Source of the DNA: Lysobacter sp. BMK333-48F3
GTDB lineage: Bacteria > Pseudomonadota > Gammaproteobacteria > Xanthomonadales > Xanthomonadaceae
Assembly: GCF_019733395.1 (NCBI RefSeq)
Contig: NZ_JAIHOO010000001.1
Location: forward strand, 1,364,001 to 1,428,000
Direction of reading: 5' to 3'
DNA: 64,000 nucleotides
Made by a program: the position numbers and the translations under genes. The notes beneath the pieces are model-generated. The model had not been told where the DNA came from. It did not search any database and saw nothing but the letters and a program-made list of their open reading frames with translations. Numbering within the stretch: position 1 is the first letter of the stretch; each line of letters opens with the position of its first letter. Shown piece after piece: positions 26,817-34,953 of this stretch.

Positions 26817-27620
26817 TCAGGCGTCGCGCTCGGCCGACAGCGCTTCGACCATCGCCTGCTCCAGCGAACGCTGCGGGTCGGCGCGGATCGCGGCCAGCTC
26901 CGACGCCGGCCAGTCGCGGCGCAGGCGGCCGTCGACCAGCAACAGGGCGCGATCGATGAAGCGCTCGGCGACGTCGATCGAATGGGTGGCCAGCAACACC
27001 GTGGTGCCGCGCTCGTGGGCGAGCTGTTGCAGATGGCGCTTGAGCGCATAGGCGCTGAGCGGGTCCAGGCCGTTGAGCGGCTCGTCCAGCACCAGCAGCG
27101 GCGGCTCGCCGAGCAGGCCGAGCGCGATCGCCAACTTCTGCCGGGTGCCCAGCGAGTACTGGCCGACCCGCCGGTCCAGCATTGGCCCCAGGTTGAGCAA
27201 CTCGGCCAGGGCCAGGGTCGACGCCGGCACCTCGCCCAGGCCGCGCGTGCCGGCGAACAGGCGCAGGCACTCGCGCCCGCTCAGCAGCGGCGGCAGCCGC
27301 GCCGGATCGACCGCGAAACCGAGCAGGCCGCGCGCCGCGACCGGCGCGCGCACCAGGTCGTGGCCGCCGATCCGCACCCGCCCCGCGCTCGGCCGCTGCA
27401 GGCCGGCCAGGCAGTGCAGCAGGGTGGTCTTGCCGGAACCGTTCGGCCCGATCAGGGCGGCGAATTCGCCGCGGCGCAGGACCAGGTCGATGCCGTGCAG
27501 CACCGCGTGTTCGTCGTAGCGATGCTGCAGTCCGTCCAGTTGCAGCATCGCCTCGTCCGCCGTCGCCGCAGCCGGATCGCGCATCGACGCATCGCCAAGC
27601 GTGGAAGGCGGCCGGCTCAC
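26817..27620 (-). CDS. ABC transporter ATP-binding protein
   Basis: A 267-residue ATPase subunit. Walker A (GPNGSGKTT), a signature region reading YSLGTRQKLAIALGLL, Walker B (LLVLDEPLNGLDP) and the H-loop (LLATHSID) are present. The order of motifs and the short signature without LSGGQ match export-type ATPases that serve CcmA-like or ABC-2 permeases. The GTG at 27620 overlaps the upstream permease stop (GTGA); the ATG at 27584 is an alternative. Together with that permease it forms a two-gene exporter whose substrate is unknown. Confidence 0.88.
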   Translation of the reverse strand: MSRPPSTLGDASMRDPAAATADEAMLQLDGLQHRYDEHAVLHGIDLVLRRGEFAALIGPNGSGKTTLLHCLAGLQRPSAGRVRIGGHDLVRAPVAARGLLGFAVDPARLPPLLSGRECLRLFAGTRGLGEVPASTLALAELLNLGPMLDRRVGQYSLGTRQKLAIALGLLGEPPLLVLDEPLNGLDPLSAYALKRHLQQLAHERGTTVLLATHSIDVAERFIDRALLLVDGRLRRDWPASELAAIRADPQRSLEQAMVEALSAERDA

Positions 27621-28609
27621 GGGACCGCCTGCGCGCCGCGCCGGCGCCAGGCCGGCAGCAAGGGCAGCGCCGTCAGCGCCAGCAAGCCCCACAACAGAGG
27701 CAGCGCGCGCCAGTTCAACGAGAGCAGCAGCGCGCCGCCGCCGGCGCAGGCCGCCGCGCAGGCGTAGGCGAAGGCCGGATAGCGCCAGGCGGCGCGCGCC
27801 AGCGCATCGGCCGGCCGCGGCGTGGCCGCGAGCAACTCATCGGCCGCGCGCGCCGCGACCGCGCAGGCCTGCGCCACCAGGCTGAACCAGGCCAAGGCCA
27901 CCGCGATCGCCAGCACGCCGGCGCCGGTCGCCAGACCGGTGCCGCCCGGCATCGCCAGCAGCACCGCGCCGATCATCCAGGCCCGGCCGCCGCGGCGCCA
28001 ACGCAGCAGAGCTTCGCGCCGCTGCCAGTCGCTGACATGCGGCAGGCGCGCGTCGTCGAGCCAGGCCAGACCGAACAGCGGTTGGCGCGCGCCTTCGCGC
28101 AGGCGCCGCGTCGGATGGCGGCGATGGCGCAAACTCGACAGCAGGCCCAGCACGACCCCGGCGGCGACGCTGCCGGCGACGATCAGGCTGGCGCTGCGCC
28201 GGACCGCCGCCTCGCCGCCGCAGCCGCGCAGGGCCAGCGCGGCCAGCAAGGCCGCGGCGGCCGCACCGAGTGCGGCCAGTACGATCAGGGTCCAGGTGCC
28301 GCGGCGCGGGTCGATCGGCGCCGCCGCCCACCAGCCCAGGCGCAGATGCTCGTCCAGCGCGACCAGCCGGCCGCGCGCGGCGGCATGCCCCAGCGCCAGC
28401 GCGATCAGCGCGAACGGCAGAGGCTGTTGTGCGATCAGCCGCGGTACCGCCGCCGCCAGGGCGGCGCCTTGTTCGCCGGACAGGCGCAACAGCCAGGGCG
28501 TCGCCAACGCCAGCGCCGCGGCGCGCGCCGCGCGACCGTGCCACCAGACGTCGCCACGCACGGCGTTGAGACGGGCTTCGGCGAACCAGGGGTGCAGCCA
28601 GGCGGGCAT
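27617..28609 (-). CDS. Putative ABC transporter permease
   Basis: A 330-residue, Ala/Leu-rich integral membrane protein with eight or nine predicted helices (for example TWTLIVLAALGAAAAALLAAL, LIVAGSVAAGVVLGLLSSL and ALPLLWGLLALTALPLLPAW). No conserved motif names a family. The call rests on four-base overlap with the ATPase gene and membrane character. The start at 28609 is the first ATG in front of the conserved-looking part; the frame extends upstream without a ribosome-binding site. Confidence 0.68.
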   Translation of the reverse strand: MPAWLHPWFAEARLNAVRGDVWWHGRAARAAALALATPWLLRLSGEQGAALAAAVPRLIAQQPLPFALIALALGHAAARGRLVALDEHLRLGWWAAAPIDPRRGTWTLIVLAALGAAAAALLAALALRGCGGEAAVRRSASLIVAGSVAAGVVLGLLSSLRHRRHPTRRLREGARQPLFGLAWLDDARLPHVSDWQRREALLRWRRGGRAWMIGAVLLAMPGGTGLATGAGVLAIAVALAWFSLVAQACAVAARAADELLAATPRPADALARAAWRYPAFAYACAAACAGGGALLLSLNWRALPLLWGLLALTALPLLPAWRRRGAQAVP

Positions 28610-28676
28610 CGGCGCGGTTTCCGTTCGCGGTCGGCAACACGCGGCCGCAGTTGCAGACTCTAACCGCGCCGGCGCT

Positions 28677-29498
28677 TCAGCGCTCTCCGGCCTGGCAGCG
28701 GCGCAGCAACGCCGGCTCCAGGCCGATCGCATCGGTCCAACGCTCCAGCCCGGCCCAGGCGCGCTCCAGCGCGGCGATCGTGGCCGCCTCGTCGCGGAAA
28801 TCGCCGCGCACCACCTGGGCGAACAGTTCCGCGGTGCCGTCCGGCCCGCCCAGGTCGATGGCCTCGTCGAACAGGCTGCCCGCGGACACGTAGACATGGC
28901 GCTCGGCCAGCCCGATCAGGCAGGCCAGGTGCTCGGCGAAACGGCCGGCGAGCAGGGCCAGCGGCGGGCGGCCATGGCGGTTGCGCAGCTTGCCGATCAG
29001 CTCGTACAGCTCGCCGACCACCAGTTCGGCCATGGCCTGGTCGACCGCGGCGTCGTCGGGGTGGGCGGCGAGCGAACGCAGGCTCTCGACCAGGGCACCA
29101 TGGTCGGGCGCGATCCACAGCGCCCGCGCATGCACGAACTGGCCGTGGCTGATCGGCCAGGACTCGTCGACCTCGCGCGCATAGGCCTCGATCGCGCTGC
29201 GCGACATCAGGTTGACCTCGGCCTTGCCGCGGCCGTGCACCCATTCCAGCGATTCGTCGTAGTCCTCGCCGTGGGCCTCGTCGTCGAGCACCGCCCACAG
29301 TTCGATGTCGGAGTACGGGCCGTCGCCGTCGCGCGCGGTCGATCCGTACAGCGCGACCGCGAGCAGGCGTTCGCCATGGCGACGGCGCAGGGCGGCGACG
29401 ATCTCGTCGATCAGGTCGCGGCGTTGTTCGGGAGTGACCGATTGGGGGCCGGCGAACAGGGTCTCGAGTTCGCCGCAAGGCAATAGGTAATTCGTCAT
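28677..29498 (-). CDS. Kanamycin nucleotidyltransferase-like protein
   Basis: A 273-residue protein with an N-terminal nucleotidyltransferase domain (VALYGSTARDGDGPYSDIELWAVLDD, residues 48-73, carrying the GS motif and a D-x-E metal pair) and a C-terminal four-helix domain like that of ANT(4')/KNTase (WPISHGQFVHARALWI, RNRHGRPPLALLAGRFAEHLACLIG). Characterised relatives adenylylate the 4'-OH of aminoglycosides, but chromosomal homologues may act on other substrates. It is alone on its strand, 67 bp upstream of the ABC permease. There are no mobile-element signs or codon-use differences. Resistance is not demonstrated. Confidence 0.8.
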   Translation of the reverse strand: MTNYLLPCGELETLFAGPQSVTPEQRRDLIDEIVAALRRRHGERLLAVALYGSTARDGDGPYSDIELWAVLDDEAHGEDYDESLEWVHGRGKAEVNLMSRSAIEAYAREVDESWPISHGQFVHARALWIAPDHGALVESLRSLAAHPDDAAVDQAMAELVVGELYELIGKLRNRHGRPPLALLAGRFAEHLACLIGLAERHVYVSAGSLFDEAIDLGGPDGTAELFAQVVRGDFRDEAATIAALERAWAGLERWTDAIGLEPALLRRCQAGER

Positions 29499-29595
29499 CG
29501 CGCCTAGATAGCACCGCGAGCGCGCGCGTGGCAATGACGCAATCCGCGCACTGCGATGCACGGCGGAGTATCGATGGACGAAACGCGGCGCGCGG

Positions 29596-29934
29596 TTACT
29601 GCGGCGGCGCGGCGAGTTCGCGCGCGTCCAGGCTGCCGTCGCGGTTGCGGTCCTGCTTGGCGAAGCGTTCGGCCAGGGTGCGCCGGTGCTGTTCGCGGCT
29701 CAGCGGCTGGCCGCCGCCGTGCGCGCGCGCCGGCTGTTCGGCGGCGTCGAGCTGGCCGTCGCGGTTGGCGTCCATCGCGTCGAAGGCGTAACTGAGCCAG
29801 TCCTGATACTCGAGCAGCGAGATCTTGCCGTCGCCGTCGCCGTCCATGCGCGACAGATAGTCGCCGGTCGAGGCGACCTGGGCCGAGGCCAGGGCGGGAA
29901 GGCAGAGCGCGATTGCGAACAGTCGCCGGAACAT
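29596..29934 (-). CDS. Secreted EF-hand calcium-binding protein
   Basis: A 112-residue protein with a signal peptide (RRLFAIALCLPALASAQ) and three EF-hand loops: DGDGDGKISLLE (about residues 31-42), DANRDGQLDAAE (53-64) and DRNRDGSLDARE (94-105). All loops keep Asp/Asn at positions 1, 3 and 5, Gly at 6 and Glu at 12, so calcium binding is likely. It is exported to the periplasm or beyond. It sits upstream, in transcription order, of the nucleotidyltransferase gene and downstream of two small secreted peptides. Its role is unknown; calsymin-like proteins are the nearest family. Confidence 0.85.
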   Translation of the reverse strand: MFRRLFAIALCLPALASAQVASTGDYLSRMDGDGDGKISLLEYQDWLSYAFDAMDANRDGQLDAAEQPARAHGGGQPLSREQHRRTLAERFAKQDRNRDGSLDARELAAPPQ

Positions 29935-30073
29935 GCGCCTACGCGTAGCGGGGGAGATGGCGCGAAGCCTGCCGGCTGGACGGCGCCCAGGCAAGCCCCG
30001 GCCGGTCGCGGGCGGGCGAACCCCGACGCGGCCGGCCCCCTCGCCGGCCGCGTCGGGACGATCCATCGAGCCG

Positions 30074-30244
30074 TTATTCCGGCACGCAGCAGAAGATGTA
30101 ACCGCCGCCGTAGTCGCAGCCCGGCCACGGATTGCAGCCTTCGGCCAGGCGGTTGTCGGCCTGGGCGAAGCTGAAGCCGGTCGACAGGGCGAACAACGCC
30201 ATCAGGGCGACGGACTTGGCGCGGCGGGTCTTGAACAATTTCAT
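30074..30244 (-). CDS. Small secreted cysteine-rich peptide A
   Basis: A 56-codon gene reading MKLFKTRRAKSVALMALFAL, then STGFSFAQADNRLAEGCNPW and PGCDYGGGYIFCCVPE. A basic start plus hydrophobic core is a Sec signal peptide (cleavage after SFAQA expected), leaving about 27 residues with four cysteines spaced C-x5-C-x8-C-C. An AAGGAGAG site lies just before the start. It is 71 bases from a paralogue with identical cysteine spacing (30316-30489). I know no named family; a disulfide-bonded secreted peptide is the most likely form. Confidence 0.72.
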   Translation of the reverse strand: MKLFKTRRAKSVALMALFALSTGFSFAQADNRLAEGCNPWPGCDYGGGYIFCCVPE

Positions 30245-30315
30245 GCTCTCTCCTTGGTCGGTACGTGTGGGATCGAAACCTAGGGAAACGAATGCGGCGA
30301 CGGCGCGCGCCGGTC

Positions 30316-30489
30316 TCAGCCGTCGTCGACGCAGCAGCCGTGCCGGTCGCCGCCGAACAGGCAGCCCGCGCGCGCCGCGCAGCCTTCCGCATAGGGGCTA
30401 TCGGCCTGGGCCGCGCCGAAACCGACCGAGGCGGCGAACAGCGCCGCCAACAACACCTTCTTCAACCGCGAGCTACCGACAGCCTTCAT
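30316..30489 (-). CDS. Small secreted cysteine-rich peptide B (paralogue of A)
   Basis: A 57-codon gene reading MKAVGSSRLKKVLLAALFAA, then SVGFGAAQADSPYAEGCAAR and AGCLFGGDRHGCCVDDG. It has a signal peptide with predicted cleavage in GAAQA and a mature part of about 29 residues with C-x5-C-x8-C-C, the same spacing as peptide A, and the shared AQAD...AEGC border. An AGGAG site lies before the ATG at 30489. Tandem duplication is evident. Function unknown. Confidence 0.72.
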   Translation of the reverse strand: MKAVGSSRLKKVLLAALFAASVGFGAAQADSPYAEGCAARAGCLFGGDRHGCCVDDG

Positions 30490-30840
30490 GCGTGCGTTCT
30501 CCTGTGCGCAGTGGGCGCGCAGCCGCCGGTCCGTGGCGTGCCGCGCGTTGGCGAGTGGCGTCCTTCCCTGTTCGACGACGGCGTCGCGCCGGCGCACGGA
30601 GCGTCGGCACGGCGGCTGGGATTCGAAACGCTGGCGCTGCGCCGGACGCGCAAAGGCCGGCGCGGACCGCTCCGAAGCGGAACGGGCGGCACTTCCCCTG
30701 TGCGGCGGACGGCGTTGCCGTCGCGACGAATCCATTCGCGGCGACGCTACACCGCGCCGCGCCGGCGAAACCGGCTCGCCGTCGCGGTATGCCGAACTCG
30801 CGCTGCGCATCGCGCGTGCGCCGCCGCACTGACGCAGGGC
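30490..30840. other. Intergenic region upstream of the cysteine-peptide pair
   Basis: About 350 bp between peptide B and the desaturase terminator. It should contain the promoter of the peptide pair on the minus strand. No clear promoter, repeat or further small gene is visible. Frames open here are not protein-like. Confidence 0.5.
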
Positions 30841-30871
30841 AAAAAAAAACCCGCGCATCGCTGCGCGGGTT
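30841..30871 (-). terminator. Intrinsic terminator of the desaturase gene
   Basis: On the minus strand AACCCGCGCA pairs with TGCGCGGGTT around a four-base loop, followed by nine T residues. It lies 36 bp after the desaturase stop. Confidence 0.92.
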
Positions 30872-30906
30872 GGTGGCGTCCGCCGGTTGCGCCTGAGCGG
30901 GCGCGG

Positions 30907-32112
30907 TCAGCTGCGAGCCGGCGCCAGCGCGTAACCCTTCATGCGCTCGGAGAACGCCTGCAGCGCATGGATGCCGCTGGCCTCGGCCTCCACGCACCAG
31001 GCGTGCAGCTTGGCCAGGGTCGCCTGGGCGTCGTGCGAACGATCGTCGAGCACCTGCGCCAGGCGCTGGCGGAAGTCGGCCAGGGTCGCCATGCGCGGGC
31101 GCTCGGCGACCCAGTTCTGCAGGCGCGTGCGGGCGCCGTCGTCGAGCCAGCGGCCGCCGTCGGCCAGGCCCTTGCGCAGGCGCCGCGGCAGCGCGCGCAT
31201 GCGGTCGCCGGCGTGGCCGGCTTCTTCGCGCAGCGCCGGCAAGGTGACGTTGCGGTAGTAGTCGGTCATGGCCTGGAAGCGGATCGCCAACAGCGCCTTG
31301 AGGGTCTCGCCGTCGGGCATGGCGATGTTCGGGCGCACGTCCAGGGTCGGCGCCACCCGCAGCACCTTGGCCAGGCGCAGCGCCTGCAGGCCGCGGATCG
31401 CGGTCCAGCCGATGTCGAACTCCCACTTGCGCAGGGCGAACTTGGCCGAACTCGGGAAGGCGTGGTGGTTGTTGTGCAGTTCTTCGCCGCCGATCCAGAA
31501 ACCCCACGGGGTCAGGTTGGTCGCGGTGTCGGTGGTCTCGAAGTTGCGATAGCCCCACCAGTGGCCGAGGCCGTTGACCACGCCCGCGGCCCAGAACGGG
31601 ATCCACAGCATCTGCAGCGCCCAGATCGCCACGCCGGCGAAGCCGAACAGGACGAAGCTGATCAGCAGCAGCAGCACCGGGCCCATCGTGGCGTGCGGGG
31701 TGTAGAGCTTGCGTTCGATCCAGTCGTCCGGGCAGCCCTTGCCGTACTTCTCGATGTCCTCGCGCTCGCCGCGCGCTTCGCGGTAGAGCTCGACGCCGCG
31801 CCACATCACCGTGTCGATGCCCTTGAACTGCGGGCTGTGCGGGTCTTCCTCGGTCTCGCACTTGGCGTGGTGCTTGCGATGGATCGCCGCCCACTCCTTG
31901 GTGATCATCGAGGTCGTCAGCCAGGTCCAGAAGCGGAACAGGTGGGCGAGCGCGGGATGGAAATCGACCGAGCGGTGCGCCATCGAACGGTGCAGGTACA
32001 GCGTCACCGACATGATGGTGAGCTGGGTCACCACTAGGAAATACGCGACGAGTTCCCAGATGCCGGCCTGGGCCAGGCCGCCGGCAAGGAAGTCGATCAG
32101 GGAAGCGGGCAT
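30907..32112 (-). CDS. Acyl-CoA/fatty acid desaturase
   Basis: A 401-residue integral-membrane desaturase. The three histidine boxes that bind the diiron centre are HRSMAHR (about residues 41-47), HRKHH (about 78-82) and HNNHH (about 220). Pairs of membrane helices lie between them (GIWELVAYFLVVTQLTIMSVT; VLLLLISFVLFGFAGVAIW). The C-terminal 130 residues form a soluble tail. It introduces a cis double bond, usually delta-9, into acyl chains at the inner membrane, adjusting fluidity. The start at 32112 has GGAG seven bases upstream; a second ATG at 32232 would add unrelated residues. Confidence 0.92.
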   Translation of the reverse strand: MPASLIDFLAGGLAQAGIWELVAYFLVVTQLTIMSVTLYLHRSMAHRSVDFHPALAHLFRFWTWLTTSMITKEWAAIHRKHHAKCETEEDPHSPQFKGIDTVMWRGVELYREARGEREDIEKYGKGCPDDWIERKLYTPHATMGPVLLLLISFVLFGFAGVAIWALQMLWIPFWAAGVVNGLGHWWGYRNFETTDTATNLTPWGFWIGGEELHNNHHAFPSSAKFALRKWEFDIGWTAIRGLQALRLAKVLRVAPTLDVRPNIAMPDGETLKALLAIRFQAMTDYYRNVTLPALREEAGHAGDRMRALPRRLRKGLADGGRWLDDGARTRLQNWVAERPRMATLADFRQRLAQVLDDRSHDAQATLAKLHAWCVEAEASGIHALQAFSERMKGYALAPARS

Positions 32113-32366
32113 ACGGACTCCGGAAAACCACAAACGAAACCGGCCGAAACAGGCCGGTCCTGCGCCGGATGATGCCACCCGGGACCGACCGTTCGCGCCG
32201 GTACGGCTCGGCACTGTGATGGGGTCGTTCATTCCAACGCGCAAGCGCGGCCGCAGCGGCAAAACCGCTCAGATTCAGCTGCCGCGCTCAGCTATCGCGC
32301 TCAGCTGCCGCGTTCAGGTTTGTGTTCGCCGGCGCCGAACCATCCGCGCGGCGACGGCCGCCGTAT

Positions 32367-33236
32367 TCAGTCGGCGCTGTCCGGGTCGATGCCGCCGCGC
32401 GAGCGCGCCAGTTCGCTGCGGGCGAAGGCGCGCAACGCGAGCCGGTCGGGCTTGGCGAACGGCGAACCCTTGCCGCAGTGATCCAGCAACAGGTTCAGGT
32501 CCTGCGCCTCGCCCAGGCGCTCGGTCCGATGGCGGTCGAACGCGGGCGCGTCCTCGCCCAACCCCGACGCCTGCAATGCGCGCTGCTGCTGCGACAGCCG
32601 GCGCGCGCGCCGGCGCCATTCGTGCCAGTCCTCGTCGCCGCCGCGGCGGGCGCGTTGGCGGGCGCGCTCGACCCGGTGCAGGCTCAACGCCACCGACTCG
32701 CGCCATTGTTCGCGCGCCAGCGTCTCCCACGGCAGCGCGCGCAGCGCAGCGCGCAGCACCCGCAGCAGGCTGCGGCGGGCGGCGAGGTCCGGGTCTTCGG
32801 CGCGGACCCTGCGCGCGGCCGCCGCCCGCGCCGAGGCCGCGCGCCGTTGGGCGCGCCGCAACAGGGCGCGGTGGGCGTCGTCGCCCGGCGCGCGCAGCAG
32901 GCGTTCGAGGGTTTCCACCAGGGCCTGCGCATCGCGCAAGGCCGACAGGTCGCGGTTGGCGTCACGCAGGCCGCGATCGATCCAGGCCGCGCCCGGCCCC
33001 AACGCGGCGCCGCCCAGGGCCAGGGTCGCGCGCACCCGGCGCAGGCCCTTGCGGGCCAGATGCACGCCGCGGTGCAGGCGGTTGCCGCGCCAGCCCAGGG
33101 CGTCGATGGCCGCCTCGAGCTCGCGCGAGGCGAAGGCGCGCAGGCGTCGGCCCGGCGGACGCCCGGCTTCGGCGTCGGTTGATCCGTCGGCAGCTGGCTC
33201 GTCGGTGGCGTTGGCTGGCGCTGTTTTTTTCGACAT
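32367..33236 (-). CDS. CHAD domain-containing protein
   Basis: A 289-residue, strongly basic helical protein. The CHAD domain (conserved histidine alpha-helical domain) covers about residues 35-285; typical features are VHLARKGLRRVRATLALGG, DRGLRDANRDLSALRDAQ and the later WHEWRRRARRLSQQQRAL and ERLGEAQDLNLLLDHC. CHAD proteins bind inorganic polyphosphate with their conserved His and basic residues and are found on polyphosphate granules. The start has a GGAAGGAAG site. It is divergent from mutM with 70 bp between. No triphosphate tunnel (CYTH) domain is fused. Confidence 0.88.
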   Translation of the reverse strand: MSKKTAPANATDEPAADGSTDAEAGRPPGRRLRAFASRELEAAIDALGWRGNRLHRGVHLARKGLRRVRATLALGGAALGPGAAWIDRGLRDANRDLSALRDAQALVETLERLLRAPGDDAHRALLRRAQRRAASARAAAARRVRAEDPDLAARRSLLRVLRAALRALPWETLAREQWRESVALSLHRVERARQRARRGGDEDWHEWRRRARRLSQQQRALQASGLGEDAPAFDRHRTERLGEAQDLNLLLDHCGKGSPFAKPDRLALRAFARSELARSRGGIDPDSAD

Positions 33237-33306
33237 GCCGCTTCCTTCCGCTAGCGCGGCCGCATCGGCAACGACGCAAGGCCCACGCCGATAGTACGCT
33301 TGCGCC

Positions 33307-34119
33307 ATGCCCGAATTGCCCGAAGTCGAAACCACCCGGCGCGGCCTGGCCCCGCACCTGGAGGGCCGCCACGTCGTCACCGCGATCCTGCGCCGGCCGA
33401 ACCTGCGCTGGCCGATTCCGGCCGACATCGAAACCACCCTGCCCGGCCAACGCATCGACGCGGTGCGCCGACGCGCCAAGTACCTGCTGCTGGATACCCA
33501 GGCCGGCAGCGCGCTGCTGCACCTGGGCATGTCCGGCAGCCTGCGGGTATTGCCCGCGGACACGCCGGTGCGCGACCACGACCACGTCGACCTGCTGCTC
33601 GACGACGACCGCGTGCTGCGCTTCAACGACCCGCGCCGGTTCGGCTGCCTGCTGTGGCAGGCGCCGGGCCACACCCACGAACTGCTGCAGGGCCTGGGCC
33701 CGGAACCGCTGTCGGACGACTTCGACGGCGACTACCTGTTCGAGCTCAGCCGCGGCCGCCGCGCCCCGGTCAAGACCTTCCTGATGGACCAGCGGGTGGT
33801 GGTCGGGGTCGGCAACATCTACGCCGCCGAAGCCTTGTTCGCCGCCGGAGTGTCGCCGCTGCGCGCCGCCGGCAAGGTCTCGCGCGAGCGCTACGGCGAG
33901 CTGGCCGGCGCGATCAAGACCATCCTCAGCTACGCCATCCAGCGCGGCGGCACCACCTTGCGCGATTTCATCAGCCCCGACGGCGCGCCCGGCTATTTCG
34001 AACAGGAACTGGCCGCCTACGGCCGCGGCGGCGAGCCCTGTCCGCGCTGCGGACGGCCGCTCAAGCAGGCCGCGATCGGCCAGCGCACCACGGTCTGGTG
34101 CGGGCATTGCCAGCGGTGA
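33307..34119 (+). CDS. mutM: Formamidopyrimidine-DNA glycosylase
   Basis: A 270-residue Fpg/MutM, the usual length. The catalytic N-terminus [13 protein letters not shown] (Pro2 and Glu3 after Met removal), Lys58 region RRRAKYLLL, the [13 protein letters not shown] helix-two-turn-helix and the C-terminal zinc finger C-x2-C-x16-C-x2-C (CPRCG to WCGHC) are intact. The enzyme excises 8-oxoguanine and formamidopyrimidines and nicks the abasic site. It is divergent from the CHAD gene and stands alone; a heptad array follows its stop. Confidence 0.97.
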   Translation: MPELPEVETTRRGLAPHLEGRHVVTAILRRPNLRWPIPADIETTLPGQRIDAVRRRAKYLLLDTQAGSALLHLGMSGSLRVLPADTPVRDHDHVDLLLDDDRVLRFNDPRRFGCLLWQAPGHTHELLQGLGPEPLSDDFDGDYLFELSRGRRAPVKTFLMDQRVVVGVGNIYAAEALFAAGVSPLRAAGKVSRERYGELAGAIKTILSYAIQRGGTTLRDFISPDGAPGYFEQELAAYGRGGEPCPRCGRPLKQAAIGQRTTVWCGHCQR

Positions 34120-34125
34120 AGCCGG

Positions 34126-34146
34126 GATTGGGGATTGGGGATTGGC
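34126..34146. repeat. Heptad tandem repeat (GATTGGG x3)
   Basis: GATTGGG, GATTGGG, GATTGGC directly after the mutM stop. It is a short member of the GA-initial heptad class. Confidence 0.8.
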
Positions 34147-34271
34147 AGAATCGCCCATGACGTGGGAACGGGGCAAAAGCGGCCATATCGAGGGTCGATC
34201 CCGCAGGGTGCGGGCGGTCGCTACCAAGTAAAACTGAACGCGCTATAGTCTTGCCCCAGTCGAGGGGCGAT

Positions 34272-34844
34272 ATGGCCGATAGCGCAGACATCACCATCCT
34301 GCTGGATGCGGCCCGCGAGGGCGACCGCAGTGCGCTCGACCGCGTGCTCGCGACCCTTTATCAAGAACTGCACACCATGGCCCGGCGCCAGCTCGCCGGC
34401 CAGCACGGCCAGACCCTGGACGCCACCGCGCTGGTGCACGAGGCCTACCTGAAACTGGTCGGCCGGCGCGAGGCCCAGTTCGACGATCGCGCCCACTTCT
34501 TCGCCTACGCCGCCTCGGCGATGCGCAGCGTGGTGGTCGACTACGCCCGCCAGCGCCTGGCGCAGAAGCGCGGCGGCGACCTGCACCGGGTCACCGAGCT
34601 GCCCGACGACGTCGAAGGCGGCCTGCGCCTGGACGAGGACACCCTGGGCCTGGACACCGCCCTGACCAAGCTCGCCGCGGTCGATCAGCGCCTGGCCCAG
34701 GTGGTCGAGCTGCGCTACTTCGCCGGCCTGTCCGAGCTGGAGATCGCCGCTCTGCTGCAGCGTTCCGAGCGCAGCATCCGCCGCGACTGGCAGAAGGCGC
34801 GCCTGTTCCTGCTGGCCTCGCTGCAGGACGAGCCCAACCGCTGA
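34272..34844 (+). CDS. ECF-type RNA polymerase sigma factor
   Basis: A 190-residue sigma factor of the extracytoplasmic-function group often annotated as the Sig-70 X6 (TIGR02999-like) type. Region 2 is visible in ELHTMARRQLAGQHGQTLDATALVHEAYLKL and region 4 in DQRLAQVVELRYFAGLSELEIAALLQRSERSIRRDW, a helix-turn-helix. Such factors lack classical anti-sigma partners and usually sit beside a protein kinase, as here (110-bp gap). The ATG at 34272 has GAGGGG seven bases upstream; the frame's TTG at 34251 is less likely. Target promoters are unknown. Confidence 0.9.
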   Translation: MADSADITILLDAAREGDRSALDRVLATLYQELHTMARRQLAGQHGQTLDATALVHEAYLKLVGRREAQFDDRAHFFAYAASAMRSVVVDYARQRLAQKRGGDLHRVTELPDDVEGGLRLDEDTLGLDTALTKLAAVDQRLAQVVELRYFAGLSELEIAALLQRSERSIRRDWQKARLFLLASLQDEPNR

Positions 34845-34953
34845 ACGGATGCCGGCGCCCGGCCCTGGTGCCGCGCGGTGCGCTCGCCCAGTATGGGTAA
34901 CGCCATGAGCTTCTACGCCGTAGACCGCCGCAGGACCGCCGGCTGACCGCCGC

